This document shows, piece by piece, positions 14,942 through 28,500 of a stretch of DNA of 64,000 bases. Every line of letters starts with the position of its first letter. Positions within the stretch are counted from its first letter, which is position 1. The notes below the pieces were generated by a model. It made no database searches and had not been told where the DNA came from. It worked only from the letters and a program-made list of their open reading frames with translations. Made by a program: the position numbers and the translations under genes. Source of the DNA: Sthenelais limicola (lineage: Eukaryota; Annelida; Polychaeta; Phyllodocida; Sigalionidae); assembly GCA_942159475.1 (NCBI GenBank), contig OW804096.1:130562941-130626940 (forward strand), read 5' to 3'.

Positions 14942-15200
14942 ATTATGTGTTTATTTAATTGTTGTATTCTTAATTAATCTAAGTGGTTCGAATAATAACC
15001 AGACCACTTTGTCTTTGCAGATGAATTGCAATCCATATAATATACGGGATGAGTGATTAATTTCTACGAAAAAAGGGGTTTCTTTGTCTCACATGTTCTA
15101 GGAATTTGTTGTTTTACAAACTGTTTTACTCTTCTGTAGAGTCCTGTCCACCCTCTCTGGAGGACGTTGTATGTGTTTTGTGAAGGTATCTGGGGTAGAA
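14942..15200. repeat. Right copy of the 259-bp duplication
   Basis: Direct repeat of 14345-14603 lying immediately beyond the right end of the MITE. Substitutions and small indels, for example around 15055-15075, show that the copies have diverged since duplication. No coding potential is evident. Confidence 0.9.
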
Positions 15201-15251
15201 GCTAGCTGCTGCAAGCTACTGCGTCAATTCAAGGGGGAACCGACTACATGC

Positions 15252-15370
15252 AGAGGAGTGGGAGAGTGAAGAAGAGGGGTGGGGGTATTGGAGAGGGGGA
15301 GGGGAGGAAGAGGGTGTAGGAGGAAGAGTGAAGCAAAGGGAGAGGGTGGGGAAATAGAAGAGGGGAAAAA
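15252..15370 (+). repeat. Polypurine tract with G-runs
   Basis: About 120 bp of almost uninterrupted purine on the plus strand (mostly GA and GGGG blocks), with pyrimidines only rarely. Such strand asymmetry favours triplex (H-DNA) structures. The run near 15277-15305 has four G-blocks of four or five that could form a quadruplex with one longer loop. The open frame on the opposite strand is low complexity and not a gene. Confidence 0.8.
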
Positions 15371-15379
15371 TTAATGTGT

Positions 15380-16648
15380 GAACCCCTACCCCCCAACTCT
15401 GGCATAAGATACCGTCTGAATCAACGAGCATGGTTTATATAACATGATCACCTTCGCATACTAGGATGAGTAACAAGCACTGTAGTTCTCGATGTTTATT
15501 GCTTGTAGAGAGTCGGTTCTTTGTTGATATATTAAATAAAATCATGTTTTTAAAAAAATACAGATATCAGAACTCAATATAAAGTTATATATATATATAA
15601 CTCTGCGGTCTATGTAAGTAACAAGAAAAATACAAGACCTTACAAAGTATGCAGAAGTTTCTAAATAATATGTTTGCCTTCAGACTCTACTTATATATAC
15701 ATGTAAAGGAAGTTGGAATATGATATTCAATGGCGTTTAAAATATTGAATCATTGGCAATATAATTCCTTCGTCGTAGTTTTCTTTGTTGTCTCAGGTAT
15801 GATTCCCATCGTCTGCTTAAAACCGTAGGGTGGGCTACTGGAACAAATGGCTCACTTCATTTTCCAGTGGCCTTTTTAGTCGTCATGGCATGAGTTGCTG
15901 ACTCAATCCCCTTTGGCAAGGGCAGCAGGGCGACAAAACGCGGTCACTACATGATCCACTGAGCGGTCAAAGTGAGAAGTTCCAATTTCCTATGCATTGT
16001 TCTTTAGTAATACCAGAGCCCATTTAGTGACCTATCTACTCCCGGGCCTCTGGTCGTTTTCTCACTGTGTGGGCACGTAGAACAGTAACTTCAGTTCCTG
16101 CTACCCCTAAAGTGGTCTCTTGTAGGAAGGAGAGAGTTTGTATTTGTCTTAAGATACTAGTTCAGCATGCATACAGACTGACACGTTCCTCCATTATGAT
16201 AAATGTCAGTGTTGCATGAGGTTCTTAGCATTCTGTTTTATATGCAGAATCCCAATTGCTTTAATTCAAAATTAACTCATTAGTGTAAGTCGATTTGTTG
16301 AAGGTCAAATAAAAAAATGCTTATCTCTAGCCTCTGTATATTGCCAGCTAGGAGATCTTCATTGAAGTTACCAATTGAAGCAATCACTGTAATTCAAATG
16401 AAACTTCATACACAACTCGTGCAAGAATTACAATGAATCCATACTGCTTATCAATTGTGATGATATGATATTTCTGCGGATCAACCATTAGTATGTCTAA
16501 TGGATTTACCTAAAAGTGGTATGGTTAATATATAATCTGTAAAAAAAATAGCCGTCCTGTAAAAACAGAGGCAATAGTAATTTCTGTAACGTTAGTTAAC
16601 ATTTCAATTTGGTTCAAGGAACTGGCCAAACGGTGTAATTTTAATTTT
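15380..16648. other. Gene-free stretch
   Basis: AT-rich sequence without an open frame of note, recognisable RNA gene or repeat structure beyond short (TA)n runs near 15587-15600. Confidence 0.45.
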
Positions 16649-16752
16649 TATAAGTTCTGTCCATTCTCCACTCTTATAAGTTCTGTCCATTCTCTATTCT
16701 TATAAGTTATGTTCATTCTCTATTCTTATAAGTTCTATCCATTCTCTATTCT
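16649..16752 (+). repeat. Four tandem copies of a 26-bp unit
   Basis: Units begin at 16649, 16675, 16701 and 16727, each starting TATAAGTT and containing CATTCTC. The copies differ at only a few positions. This is a short minisatellite with no gene association that I can see. Confidence 0.93.
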
Positions 16753-17656
16753 ACGCCTCTACCGTATAACCACTGCTCACAATATATGTCGGCTTGACAT
16801 CAAGGCTGTCATGAAGATATGCTGAAGCTCACCTCAGCGATCCGTTGCATTAACCGGGGAAGTTATGTAGTGAAAATGATGCAGCATGCGAGAGCTTCAG
16901 CAAAAAAGATCTAAGTTGCGTTCAGAAAATCCCTATACTGTTATATGACCTAATCCTTACCTAATCCCCTAAAATACGAGACTCACAACAAGGACTTTGA
17001 TGTTCAAATGATTTTCATTTTCAGACAGCATGATAAAACTGTAACCCGGGGTGAATCCCTTTCCCATTTCCGCCTGTCAAACAGCTGAAAACCGTGCTCG
17101 GATATATGCACAAAAAGTGATATTAGAAATGTACGTTTTTGCCGGCAATAGACAGGTCCTGCCGATCTACTGTTAACCGTCAGAAAGCATTTATAAAAAG
17201 AAATAGGTACAATATTAAATAAACCACGTGTATATGGGAATCACCCAGATGCTTCAATTATGATTTCCTGAAATGCTGAACCGGAAGTGACGCAGACACC
17301 TGGCAAATCTGAGGCACTGTAGAGAAATAACCTTACAGCACACTCAGGAGTTTAAACGTCATGTGTACTCAAGAATCGGGACATATGGGTAAAAACCCCA
17401 AGACGCTAAGAAAGGAGTTGCGGCAAAACAGACTTTTACTGAGTAACTATATTTATATGAAGCCCCTATTTTGCAACCATGGATTGTTGATGCTTTAATT
17501 TTTGACAGGCTGGGCAACAGTTATAATTCACTGCGTGCACCTCTTTTGATTAAATTGGTAATACGACCTGCAACTACTTATTTAGATATTCGTAAGTATA
17601 AGCAAAGAGGAGATTTTCGTAAGCATTGTTCCTTCACTTTCTAATTGTCTTCACTT
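16753..17656. other. Gene-free stretch
   Basis: No exon, RNA gene or repeat is supported here. Confidence 0.4.
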
Positions 17657-17804
17657 CTGTCCCTCTTTATGGACAATCATTTTTATCTCCTAATTGTCTC
17701 TATTGCTCTCCCTGAAGATTATTGCTCTCCCTAATTTTTATCTCCTAATTGTGAGTGTGTAATTATCGATACTACTGTCCCTCTTTAGGGACAATCATTT
17801 TTAA
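17657..17804 (+). repeat. Short direct repeats with a GTCCCT...AGGGAC motif
   Basis: A segment of about 30 bp (CTGTCCCTCTTT followed by GGACAATCATTTTTA) occurs at 17657-17686 and again at 17775-17804. The intervening DNA repeats TATCTCCTAATTGT and TTGCTCTCCCT. The second copy contains the near-palindrome GTCCCTCTTTAGGGAC. It looks like a small, locally amplified repeat of unknown origin. Confidence 0.7.
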
Positions 17805-19689
17805 TTTAAAGTTCAACTTCATGACTGCTTAGTAATAATGACCGCATAATTGGGGAAATTAGCTCAATGGTGAGTGCTTATCTTGGTTGATTTTTCGTTC
17901 AAGAGTAGCGCTCATGAAAAATGTTTATAAAGTAATCCTGAAGCTAAGAAAATGACATTTGTTGTTTGACATAAATACCATCTTTGGTTATTTATATTAC
18001 CATGTTATTATTTATGTGATTGTTTACACATTTTATATTCATAGTATATCTTATTCTTGAATTGGGCTACAGGGGCCCTCTTCCTTCTAGAAATCCCGTA
18101 TTCACGTCTTTCATGGATTCCCCAACCTTAAAAACACTCAAGAAAAAAAGCGATTGAAACATGTAAAGATGCTTCCGTCCAATTATTGTTCACAGTCAAC
18201 ATCTTTTTCTTCTAGGAGCAAACCTCCTGATGGGCTAACCCGGCCTGATAATTAAATGGATCTGATTCTCCCCTGTGTGGGGTGAATTGTTTACAGACCC
18301 GCGAAAGACTGAACATGGGTTCACGTCACATTTGTTCATCCAATAAAAACTGATTCCAAGTAGGGGGGACAAAAAAAAGATCCGTCTAAGCATTTCAGTG
18401 TCTTCCAATAACATGAAGTGGAGGAAACCCATGTTACTAAGTGCCAACCACACATTTAACTGGCTTAAACCGAAGAAGCTATAACACTTGTGTTTATGCA
18501 GTAGATATATGTGTACAAACTTTACCATTGTAACTAGAGAAAACAAAATTTAGCATTTTTTATCACTGAATTAATTCCGAGTTGAACCAGCAGACAATAT
18601 TTTAATTGTCTGTACAAAATAAATTAAACAATCTGATAATTTAATTGAGGACATCTGAGCTCAGGCGAATGTGTTTACGCGTGAGGGATGATCTTGAGTG
18701 TCAAATCTCTACTCTCCCAGACGGGACTGCAAATCGTCATACATTACATGGTCCTGTCGCTTGCATTCGTGAACTTGAATTTGAGTGGGAGCTCAATGGG
18801 CAGACTGATGATCTGCTTACAATTTTTCATTTTCATGAAAGACCCCCAATAGAGGATATATTTACATAAAATGAAATTGAACACCTAATTTTACTGTAGT
18901 GACTTGAGAATGCTGGCTGGCATGCTCTACAATAGGCATACCGAGGGAAAAGGGGATTAGATTTGCTCATTATATTCCTGGTTCCAATTTGTTCATTGTC
19001 CATGCTTGGGGCGATGCGTGCGTAAAAATGAACAATTGCAATGTTCTAACTGTAATTACGCTCCCATTACAATTGTATGATGAAGATTGTGATACTTCTT
19101 TGGTTGTATCTGCTTGGCACGGGAGGAAAAATTCCGCTCATGAAATATGAATACAGTGAAGAGTATTTGCCCATACAGACTGTTCGTACACAAATGGTGT
19201 TGTATATCGCTATGAGGGAGGGTGATTTTCGTGTGTATATATGCAAGTGCCTCAAGGGCGTGCTGAAAATAAAAGCTCTTCGTCTGAACTTGGTTTGCAC
19301 TGAATATTAAAGAGCAAAGTTGATGATTACAGAGGGATAGAACAAAAAGCCTTTCACCTGAAGTGATATCGTATGATATTATTCATATGAAAGGCAGCTT
19401 TCATGTATTACTATTACTCCTGAATAAGGCTTTGGGGAGGCATCAATATTTGAACATAAATAAAAGAAATAACAGGGATTAGGACAATTTTCTCCCGATT
19501 CTTATTATACCCCCCACGGTATAACAGGCCTACACTTTGGGCGCTCTTCAGATAAGTTCTTTTTTGGTACGGGCCTCACATCTAAGAAATAATTGATCAG
19601 ATTTTTAAAGCAGTTTTGTTCCGTTATCAACAAAACAAGACACGTTTTCTTAACTTAAATAAGTTTCGGGGAAGCCCATGTGTAATGCT
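17805..19689. other. Gene-free stretch
   Basis: Frames at 18645-18869 and 19077-19310 (plus) were inspected and not recognised. Neither has flanking exons that extend it. A weak tRNA-like patch occurs near 17858. I cannot support a gene. Confidence 0.4.
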
Positions 19690-21165
19690 TCACCTACCTC
19701 TTCCCATGGAAGTAAGATCCTACTTGGTCCTCCCCTTTAAGGCTCTGCTTCACTGAGCCACCCTTTTAGCAGTCTCTGCTAGAAAACCGATGTCCTTTGG
19801 GTGGTTAGTTGGAGTTAAAGTGCGGCCTGTTTGACCCTCATATAAGCCTTGATGTTCATTCCCAAGTCAAAGATTGCCTTCGCTCAGTCTGCTTAGAAAG
19901 TCTTGCAGCAGCATGGAACTCACATAAACAAGTGACAGAACCAAAGGCAGCAATAAGTCAAATCCTGGTCCTTCTCCCTCAAGTTCCGCAATCCCTGCTG
20001 AGGAATGAATCAGACCTCAAAGCTCAACAAGAGCTCGAGCTATCCAAGTATTCTCCTGCTCTCGTGGTCCACTGGTCCAGGAATGTACATACGCCTCGCC
20101 TCACTGCTCAATGAACAGTGCGGAGACTCACCACTTGAGTTAATCCTCCCCAAGAAAAGGTATCAGGCGCGTAAAAGAGATGCGGATGTATGGCAAGCAT
20201 AGCGCTGATGGTGTGGTGGCGCGTTGGAAGATGATTGTTTGCTCTTGCGAGAGACAACTGTGATCTTGGACGTCAACTGGGCTACAAGTTACGAAATGGG
20301 GGACTGGAAGTACGAGCATCTCCCGCCTAACTGGAGCCGGGACTCGAAGGAGGAAGCACGCCGATAAGACGCGTCTGCGAGTGCAACCCAGGAGGAAATT
20401 CCCTCTCAGTAGATGAGAATGGGAACTCGGAAGCTTCAGAAGGGGCTGCCAATGACTTTAAAATTACTTCAATTAACTCATAACTCAGATGGGGCTGGCG
20501 CTGAAAATCATGGGTTGCAGACTGGTTTGGGGTGACATGACTGAAAGATTACAGATAGCAATGGGCAATAATTCCAAGTGTAAGTAACTTGTAGGTCTAC
20601 TTTAGGGTGTAAATAGTTTCCTTAGCAGTATGATGTAAAGGACTATCTCCTTGCGTTCCCCATACACCTGCGTTGGCTTGACTGGCGAAGGCTGCCTTGT
20701 GAGGGGAAACTGTGTAAGAGTGCTTTTGCTGGTGGTGAATCCAATGGAAGTACAAATGAGTAGCGGAGGTGACTTGCCAGCGGCGAGACATGCATTGCTC
20801 CCCTGCCAGTAAAGATGACAGGGAAGGCCCAATGCCTGGTTCCGTTTTATGTGCTGACGTTGCACATACACCTCGATTATCGCTCAACCAGTAGACCGCT
20901 CCAGTCAGACTGACATCTCCAACCGATAGATTATTTGCCTCCGTCCCAGGCCTTGTGAAAAAGGCGCACCCATGTACACCTCGACCCCTCCCCAAATCCA
21001 ATTATATAGCATCCAAATTCATCACTTGCACTGGAAGGCGATCACTGCTGCAGCGCCGAAGTCGAAAAACTAGAGGTAGAACACGGAGCACGCTCTTTTT
21101 GTGGGTAAATGCTCATGAATGCTGGGATTGGAAAAGGGCCTGGGAAAGAAATTTATTCTGAGGTT
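19690..21165. other. GC-richer block of unknown origin
   Basis: This block of about 1.5 kb is visibly richer in G and C than its AT-rich neighbours and carries overlapping open frames on both strands, the longest being 134 codons on minus at 20597-21001. None matches a domain I know and none is clearly spliced. I looked for terminal inverted repeats and saw none. The sharp change in composition suggests an inserted or decayed transposable element or other imported sequence, but the family cannot be named from sequence alone. Confidence 0.4.
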
Positions 21166-21697
21166 GCTGCAAACTCTAGGCATTGAGAATGAAACGTTTG
21201 TACATTAGTAAGCTCGATGGAGTGGAAATTCACTTGAGAGACGCTGTCAGATGGGCCTCTGGTTTGCGTGAGGTTTATAGGCCCTATTGTGAAGTCGGAA
21301 GATCTCCCCTTTTTAATATAGAGGTGCTTGTAAAATGGCCCGCGGCTATACTACCGCTATATACAATGTATAGGCCTACTATGGAACTAACTAAGTTACA
21401 TCCCAGTAAATTCTAGCCTACCTTAATTAAGATCTTTGAAGATACAATGGTTCTTGCGATATTGATCTGAATTTTGACACTTAAAGCTTCTAAAGGCTAG
21501 GCCCCTATATAGGCTACTGTCCTGCAAATTTCAATTAGGGACTGATGCACCAACATGGCATGGAGTTTTTAAAGATGCGATTCCAGTGACCGGCAAGTTT
21601 CCCACGCTCGGCATCGGCTTATTAGCCGATGAGGAGCCGATAGCTCTACTCATCGTCGGTTCGTCGTTGGCTCTTCGTTATCTTGTAACGTTTAGTA

Positions 21698-22556
21698 CTG
21701 CACTTTTTCCGTGCGCTGATGCCACGTCGGCTAAAATATTTTAGGGAACACAAGTCACATTGAGTTTGCGCTCATTTTAAAGGCGCAGCAGTACAAGCAC
21801 ATTTATTTCAGTTTATAAATAAAAATTTATAAAAATGTCATCGTCCAAACTGTTGCCTCAGTTTCAATTTCAAGAGTTGGTGTCACACCTCGCCTCGTCC
21901 CTCACCATCAGTTTAAATTTATTCCAATTAATTCATAATTTATACTCATCATACCTATAATAAGGGGGCCACAAATGTTGCAGCAATCAAGAATATTCCA
22001 AGGCATTGGTGATGCCACCTGGTCCAAGTCGTCGTATCCAACATCTACACACAACCCCCTTTCTACTTCCTTCTTCTCCAAGTCTTCTCAAACCTACACT
22101 GCATATCAAAAACTCATAAATATTTCCCTCCCACCCAAAACCCTTTCTACGAATAACTCACCACAATTACCTAGAACCCCCATACTATTATGTATGTTTT
22201 ACCTTATAATTCTTCACCACATTGTATACAATTTAATTTATCAATTCCCTAGGCTTTATCTTTATTTCCCTCCTATAAACTAAAAGCATCTTTAAAAAAA
22301 CTTAATTTCTCTTTTATACAATTTTATTACAAAAACATCTATTACATTTTATAGATAAAAACTTACAAAAATGATGACGCCCAAACTGTTGCCTCGATTT
22401 CAATTTATTCCTATTTATTCATAATTCATACTCATCATATCTATAACAAGAGGGCCACGAATGACTGCTTTTTCCGTGCGCCGATGCCACTTGGGCTAAA
22501 AAATGTTTTAGGGAAGACAAGTCACCTTGAGTTCGCTCTCACTTTAAAGGCGCAGC
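21698..22556. repeat. Diverged duplication with rearranged order
   Basis: Two modules each occur twice. Module A, with TTTTTCCGTGCG and later GGCGCAGC, is at about 21698-21790 and 22462-22556. Module B, with CCAAACTGTTGCCTC and ending GGGGGCCAC or AGAGGGCCAC, is at about 21835-21976 and 22371-22463. The order is A-B, then about 390 bp of other DNA, then B-A, all in direct orientation. This looks like an old repeat that was duplicated and rearranged. No coding frame is shared between the copies. Confidence 0.75.
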
Positions 22557-25500
22557 TGTATAATTATTCTCTCTATAAGAACAAAGTGTGCTAAAAGATA
22601 ATAGGCCTACTATCACTGAACATACGTTAATATTTAAAGAAAAGCAAAGGTAAGAATGGCGTATGAAACGTGCCGATCACTCAGTGCACATAGTGGCAGC
22701 TAGGCCTATGTATCAGTTTCTTTCTTGAAAGCTGTGCCCTTGACTGATACACAATTCTTTCAGATGTAGCAAAAATTTATAAATTATTGCAGTTGTTAGG
22801 ATGCTTCAAATACTTGAATCCGATATTCCCACCGATAAGAGTGCACCAGAAACATTCCTTAGGAATACTATCGTTAATGCCCATGCTGTTCCCTTAATTC
22901 TTTCATGTATGCATCTCATTATAAGTGGCTTTGCTTAGGCTTATACCATGATTCTTGTATCTATAGTGGCATGTTTCATTCTTTAAGGATTTCCATTTTG
23001 ATGACTTTTAATATTTTATAGGTTTCGTTGTATGAGCAAGCTTGATAAAGGACTTCCTTGGTGTCTCCGATTGCACACACTAGGTCCTGCTCTTATGTAG
23101 GCTATAGGCCTATATGATTGAAAAGGAAGACAATTTCCATCTCATAAAACTGAAATCCATCAACTATGATCTATTTTAATATTGCAAGCATACAGTAACA
23201 AGATATATTAATTCCGAATGATATGAAACAAGATATTATCTCTAAGTCTATATGCACTGAATTTATCTACACCTGCCTCATATTTCCTTGCCTAATCATT
23301 ATATCAATACGACTGACAATACACAATTATGTCATATTTACAAGAATTCTAAATTTTTGCAAGTACCTTTTGGGTTTCTTAATTCTTATTGATTAAAAGA
23401 AGTGCATCAAGTTTTTCATGGCACATAGTTTATGTATGTGAAAGTGCCTTTAGCAGAACAGGAATAATAATAATGATTCAAATGTACCGTTTTTACTTGT
23501 GTTATTCTAATATTGAAAAGGTTAATGTAGACTAAAAATAAAAACGATAGGGCAAGCTTACTAGAACAAAATATCCAGTATGTGTGGTTTAGAGCCTGTT
23601 AATATTGTTTGACGAAATCAAAATATATTATGTTTGACACATTGTGTTGAGATATGATTCAGAAACAAACGGGCAAGGTTATCCTCAACAGTATCAAAGT
23701 AGTATTAAAATGTTTATGATTACCTTACACAGAGTCAATAGACACTCGTGAATAACATCGTGTCAAACTATTCATTCGCCTATAGATATATTGTTACGAT
23801 CAAAGACAGATAATTAATAGAGTGCATACATATTCGGGAAGAACAGAAAAACAACAACATTAATATCATAAGTAGGTCTACTTTCTGGGAATATTTTATC
23901 ACATTCCCCATTGAAGCACCAACATACCACAAATAATTATGACAATTCATTTCCAAATTCATTCAAAATATCAAAATGAAGAATAGAATGGGCTGACGGT
24001 GCAAGAAATCGGGAGCCATCGCTTGAAATCTCCGGTTATTACGAGTTAAAACATGAGGTTGCCTTTAACGAAGATGTCTGTGTGTCGTCTGCCATATTTG
24101 TTTCAAAATAGAACGCACACAAAGTGGAGCATTTTCATTTACAATATCTCACTCTTCCCAGTATAGTGTTCTATAACTATAAGGGCGTGCCACAGGATCA
24201 TGATTATCGTGGAAGCTTAGATTTAGTGCAGGACACTGGAGTCTTGCCATAGGATCTGCCCGGCAATGGCCCAGCCCTCCTCAAATTACGTTCAAACGCC
24301 ATTTGTTATTAACACTCCACCCCATGCCAGATAATAATCAGAGGAGTGCTCTGGAGATTAAAATCGGTGTCTCTAAAGTAAATATATAGCATTACCAACA
24401 TCTAATAGCTGTTGTTCATTTTCTAAAGACGTCGTATGTATGATGATTTAAAATTCATCAAACTTGCTACAGAGATCAACTTGACTTGGGCATTCACAGA
24501 TTTAAGAATATGATATGTTATTACTGTGTTATCTATTTGTCGAGTATTGTCTGGAAAATCTGGTTATTATCTATAACAACTGTGAAAACGATTATGCTTT
24601 TCTCTGTAACTTTTTTAATAGGTTTTTATTGCATACAATTTCGAGGACTGATTCAATTAAATATTCGAAAAACCATTGATATTGTTATACAGAAACTGAA
24701 TGTTTCCCATGATGATATTAGAACATGTAAGTTTTAACCTTAATCATTCAGACTTTTAAAGAAAATAATTTTCCAGAATAACAATATGTAGTACATGTAT
24801 ATATTTAAACAAAATCCACCTTTGTGAAATCAGATATCTGTCTGTTTTGAAATCGAAATATTATGTAATGCAAATCAGAAATCAGACCACGAAACATTTA
24901 ACTAAATCATCAATCATTTGTGTATTTATGAATAATTTGGCTATGGTAGGTTTTTGAAATAGACATTATATATAGAAAGAAATTCCTCTTTAGGACACAA
25001 AAATAATGCCACGTATTATATCTCTGCCTTGATTGTAAAAATAATATATAACATGTAATGATAACCCCTGTAGTTTAATCGTATAAAATGATTGCTGTGG
25101 TACCTCCAACTATGGAAAGAACGGTACGGTCTTACAGTATTTCTTTTGGACCAAGCCTATTTGCCAATGTTGCTCCGATATTGAAGGGAAAATATCCAGG
25201 AAATGTTATGCTATAACCTGATCAATTTTTAAACAATTGTATTGGTTACAAATATGTGTTATACAATTAGAAAATACGCATACATGAGTTGCAACCTAAA
25301 TAATCATCACCTAATCCAGGGTGCACCCATCGTCCATTATGATTACAAGTCTTGATAATTATAATGTATCACATGTTAGATGATTAATACGTATACTCTT
25401 ACTTCATACAGTATTTAACCGATGTCACACGCTTTCATTTCATCTCTTTTGAAATACAATCGCCTGTTCCTCTAAAACAAGTGAGGGTAGTTTAAAAGCA

Positions 25501-28500
25501 GGTTTCAGGATTGTATACGGTCTATATGATCTGTATTTCTCGAAGCTTAGTCCAATACCAATCATGGCGTCATAGACACCTCCCAATGGACTCTCTGTAT
25601 TATACGAGCTGTCTCTTCTGAGCTTCTACCGCAAATGTCGGAATTATGTATTTTTATTCTTCACTTCCAAAAATATAATCTCTATGAATAAGAAATGCAA
25701 GGAAAGCCTGATATGGAGAAATGAGACACATGGGGAACTGTACGTCCATTTTGAGGAGAAACAGGATCATAATCATTGGCTCATTGACGAGTTTGTGTTT
25801 ATCAAGCCGCTAGTATTATTATCAATTTATACCATGAAGCTGCAGGGTTGTCCCATAGCCTAGCCTCTATAGGAATTAAGAAGGGTGGATCATAAGCATT
25901 AATGCGATTGGTCTTCTAGGTCCCTCAACAATTGCGTAATGTTTTGTGGAAATTCGTGCGATACTTTAAAATCACTAATGAATTATGGCGAAGGGGCTAT
26001 GAAACAGTCATCTCTATGACTATAGTATAGAAGCCTAAATCAAGTTAGAGAAGGAGGAGATTGATTTTTCTAAAGATATATTATTAAATTAATTTATGAG
26101 TATCCCCTGCATAGCCTAATCGTATCATAAAGCGTTGCATAATAAGGGATTGTAAACACAATGACTGTGTGGTTTGAACCAAAATGTATTCTGTGTGGAA
26201 TTCGGATCCAAAGGTCTTAGGGATGACATTCAAAGAAAATACAAGTCCTCTTTCAGTGTGTTTTCCTGATAATGTTGCCTCCACGACTGGGGCTTATTAT
26301 TTATCTTATTTTTTCCGGTTCATGTACAGGTAAGTGTTTTACATTTCAAAGAAGGTTTATTTTTATACCATTACACGTGGTGAGCTGGCTGTCGATTAAA
26401 ATATTCAACAGATCGCTCTTTCAGGGGAAATCGAAGAACGTATATATATATATGTATTCATTTTTATTTCCATAAAAAAATGAATGAAGTGAACGTCATT
26501 ATAAAGGCAAAACCTCAGGATGAAGCACCTACCTGGGTCTAAATCATTATTTTTAAAAATCCTGACAGGTAAAATCCAATTATCGTGGGGTTGTTTCATT
26601 AAAAAACTAACAGTCTGCTGATCCGTACATTTCACTAGCGTTTCCTAGAACAGGATCATGATGTGAGAATTTATTTTAGTGTATTAATTTTGTCTTGGAC
26701 ATCACGCTTTGGGAAGCATGTTCTGGGCGCATAAATACTACCAATAAAAAGGTCGTAATTCCATTTCAAATTACCCACCAAAATACGCTGTACTGTCAGG
26801 ACAGAAAGGAACGGATGTAAAAATAAACCTCTTAGATAGTATTTGCACGACTATTCAACAAACAAACAAATGTCCGCGTTTCTTGCATAGATAAACAACA
26901 GTCAATGCGAGAAATGAATTGTATACAGGTTCTATGCATTTTAAATCGGGGTACTTTCGAAGTAAGGCGAACAGTTTTCCCTACTGTTACCTGATGTCAG
27001 CATATTACGAAAACAACCGGTGTGAAAAAATATTCTTTGGAGAAACGCTCCATGTGTCATAATACTATAAAGTTTGAAAGAAAGATTGCAGTTAATACAC
27101 TTTGTTGATTTGTTTGTCAATGCGTATATTACCTATAAATTCAGAATATAAGTTAAAAGTGTTTCCGTTAGATTCCAAGCCTTTCAGGATCAAAATAATG
27201 ATAAATAATTAGCGGGGATGTATTCTATCTCATCCTCACGTCTTAAATTAGAAGCGAGCAACAAAACCTACTTTTTTTGGTGGCTTAAAATTGTTTGATT
27301 TTTCAGTCTCCACTTGCTGTATTTCAAATGATTATATTATCTTATAATCTGTCGACTTTTTAATTATCGACCTGCTATCAATGGATTGATAGAACAGTGG
27401 GATGTCAATATGGAGATGGGACCAATGGAGGCACATTAATTATAAAAGAATTATGTTGAGTTACCACAGCCAGAAGTGTTTCTGTCTGAAAATAACAAAG
27501 ACGTGGTCTGATAATAACCACCTGGACGAAACACATTAAGTCAGTCCTCGGTGGATTCATCACATGATGTATTGTATCCATGAATTTTTCATTATTCCCG
27601 TTGGGAAACAATAGTCGTGAACTCATACGATATCATTTCATCAATGTCTTGCCTGCGACTCCGTTCATACTCTACTCAATCACCCCCAACATTCACTTGT
27701 ATAGAAAATGTAAAGACAGCTTTTGTCCTACGAATAGGATACAAGGTATCAATCCAAAGGGAGATTTTTATCCCATGCTACGAGAGCTTGTACCCAGGTT
27801 GGCAAAAGGCAAATTTAATACTTAAATTCTATTTTAATATGCTGGTGTTAATAGAATGCACGAACATGATTCCTTGAATAAATAATTGCATATCCATCCC
27901 CAGACATTCATGGCGATGCTTTTATCGTGTGAAATTTTCACGGAGATGGGTTTGCTGATGGGGCCCTGCGACGGTCTAGATTGGCTGGGCACAGAACATG
28001 GCACTTACAGAGAATGTCGAGTCAGTAAAATAGCAGGTGGTTATGAAAGTCAAAATACAGCCACTTTTGCAGCAGTGCATGTTTCCATTTTGGGCTTAAG
28101 GAACCAAATTTCCTGGCTTTTAAAATTAGATGGTCCTGGAAACCTAGTCCCATCTAATGGAGACGTAATTACACCTCATGGAAGGGTATACGGATAATTG
28201 AAAATAGTGCAAGATGTTCAATAATTAACGTCTTGTTGCGCAAGCACCGATGGCGACATTGAAAAGTATACATTGGAAATTAAAGTACTCTAAGGGCATT
28301 TATATCATTACATTTTGTGATTTTAAAATTAATTTGGTTGAAATGCTTCGACGCAGTTAACGTATTTGATTATCTTTATCTTTCAGTGTTAATGGCGTGT
28401 AACTGTATGTGAGGGAGACACTGGTTGCTATAGCATCTTTTCCTGCCATTCATCAGTCAGAATAAATAGAAACAAGGTTAGAGCAATTATTTGCCTCTAC

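Noticed and set aside
17856..17930. tRNA-like patch (TTAGCTCAATGG then GTTCAAGAG)
   Set aside because: The A box is good but the B box is imperfect and no cloverleaf forms; too weak to list as a tRNA or SINE.
18645..18869. 74-codon plus-strand open frame with protein-like composition
   Set aside because: No family recognised and no flanking splice sites or neighbouring exons; treated as chance.
20597..21001. 134-codon minus-strand open frame in the GC-rich block
   Set aside because: No domain recognised, other frames are open too, and the GC-rich composition makes chance frames likely.
27886..28197. 103-codon plus-strand open frame
   Set aside because: No domain, no supporting exon structure; length is within chance expectation for this amount of DNA.
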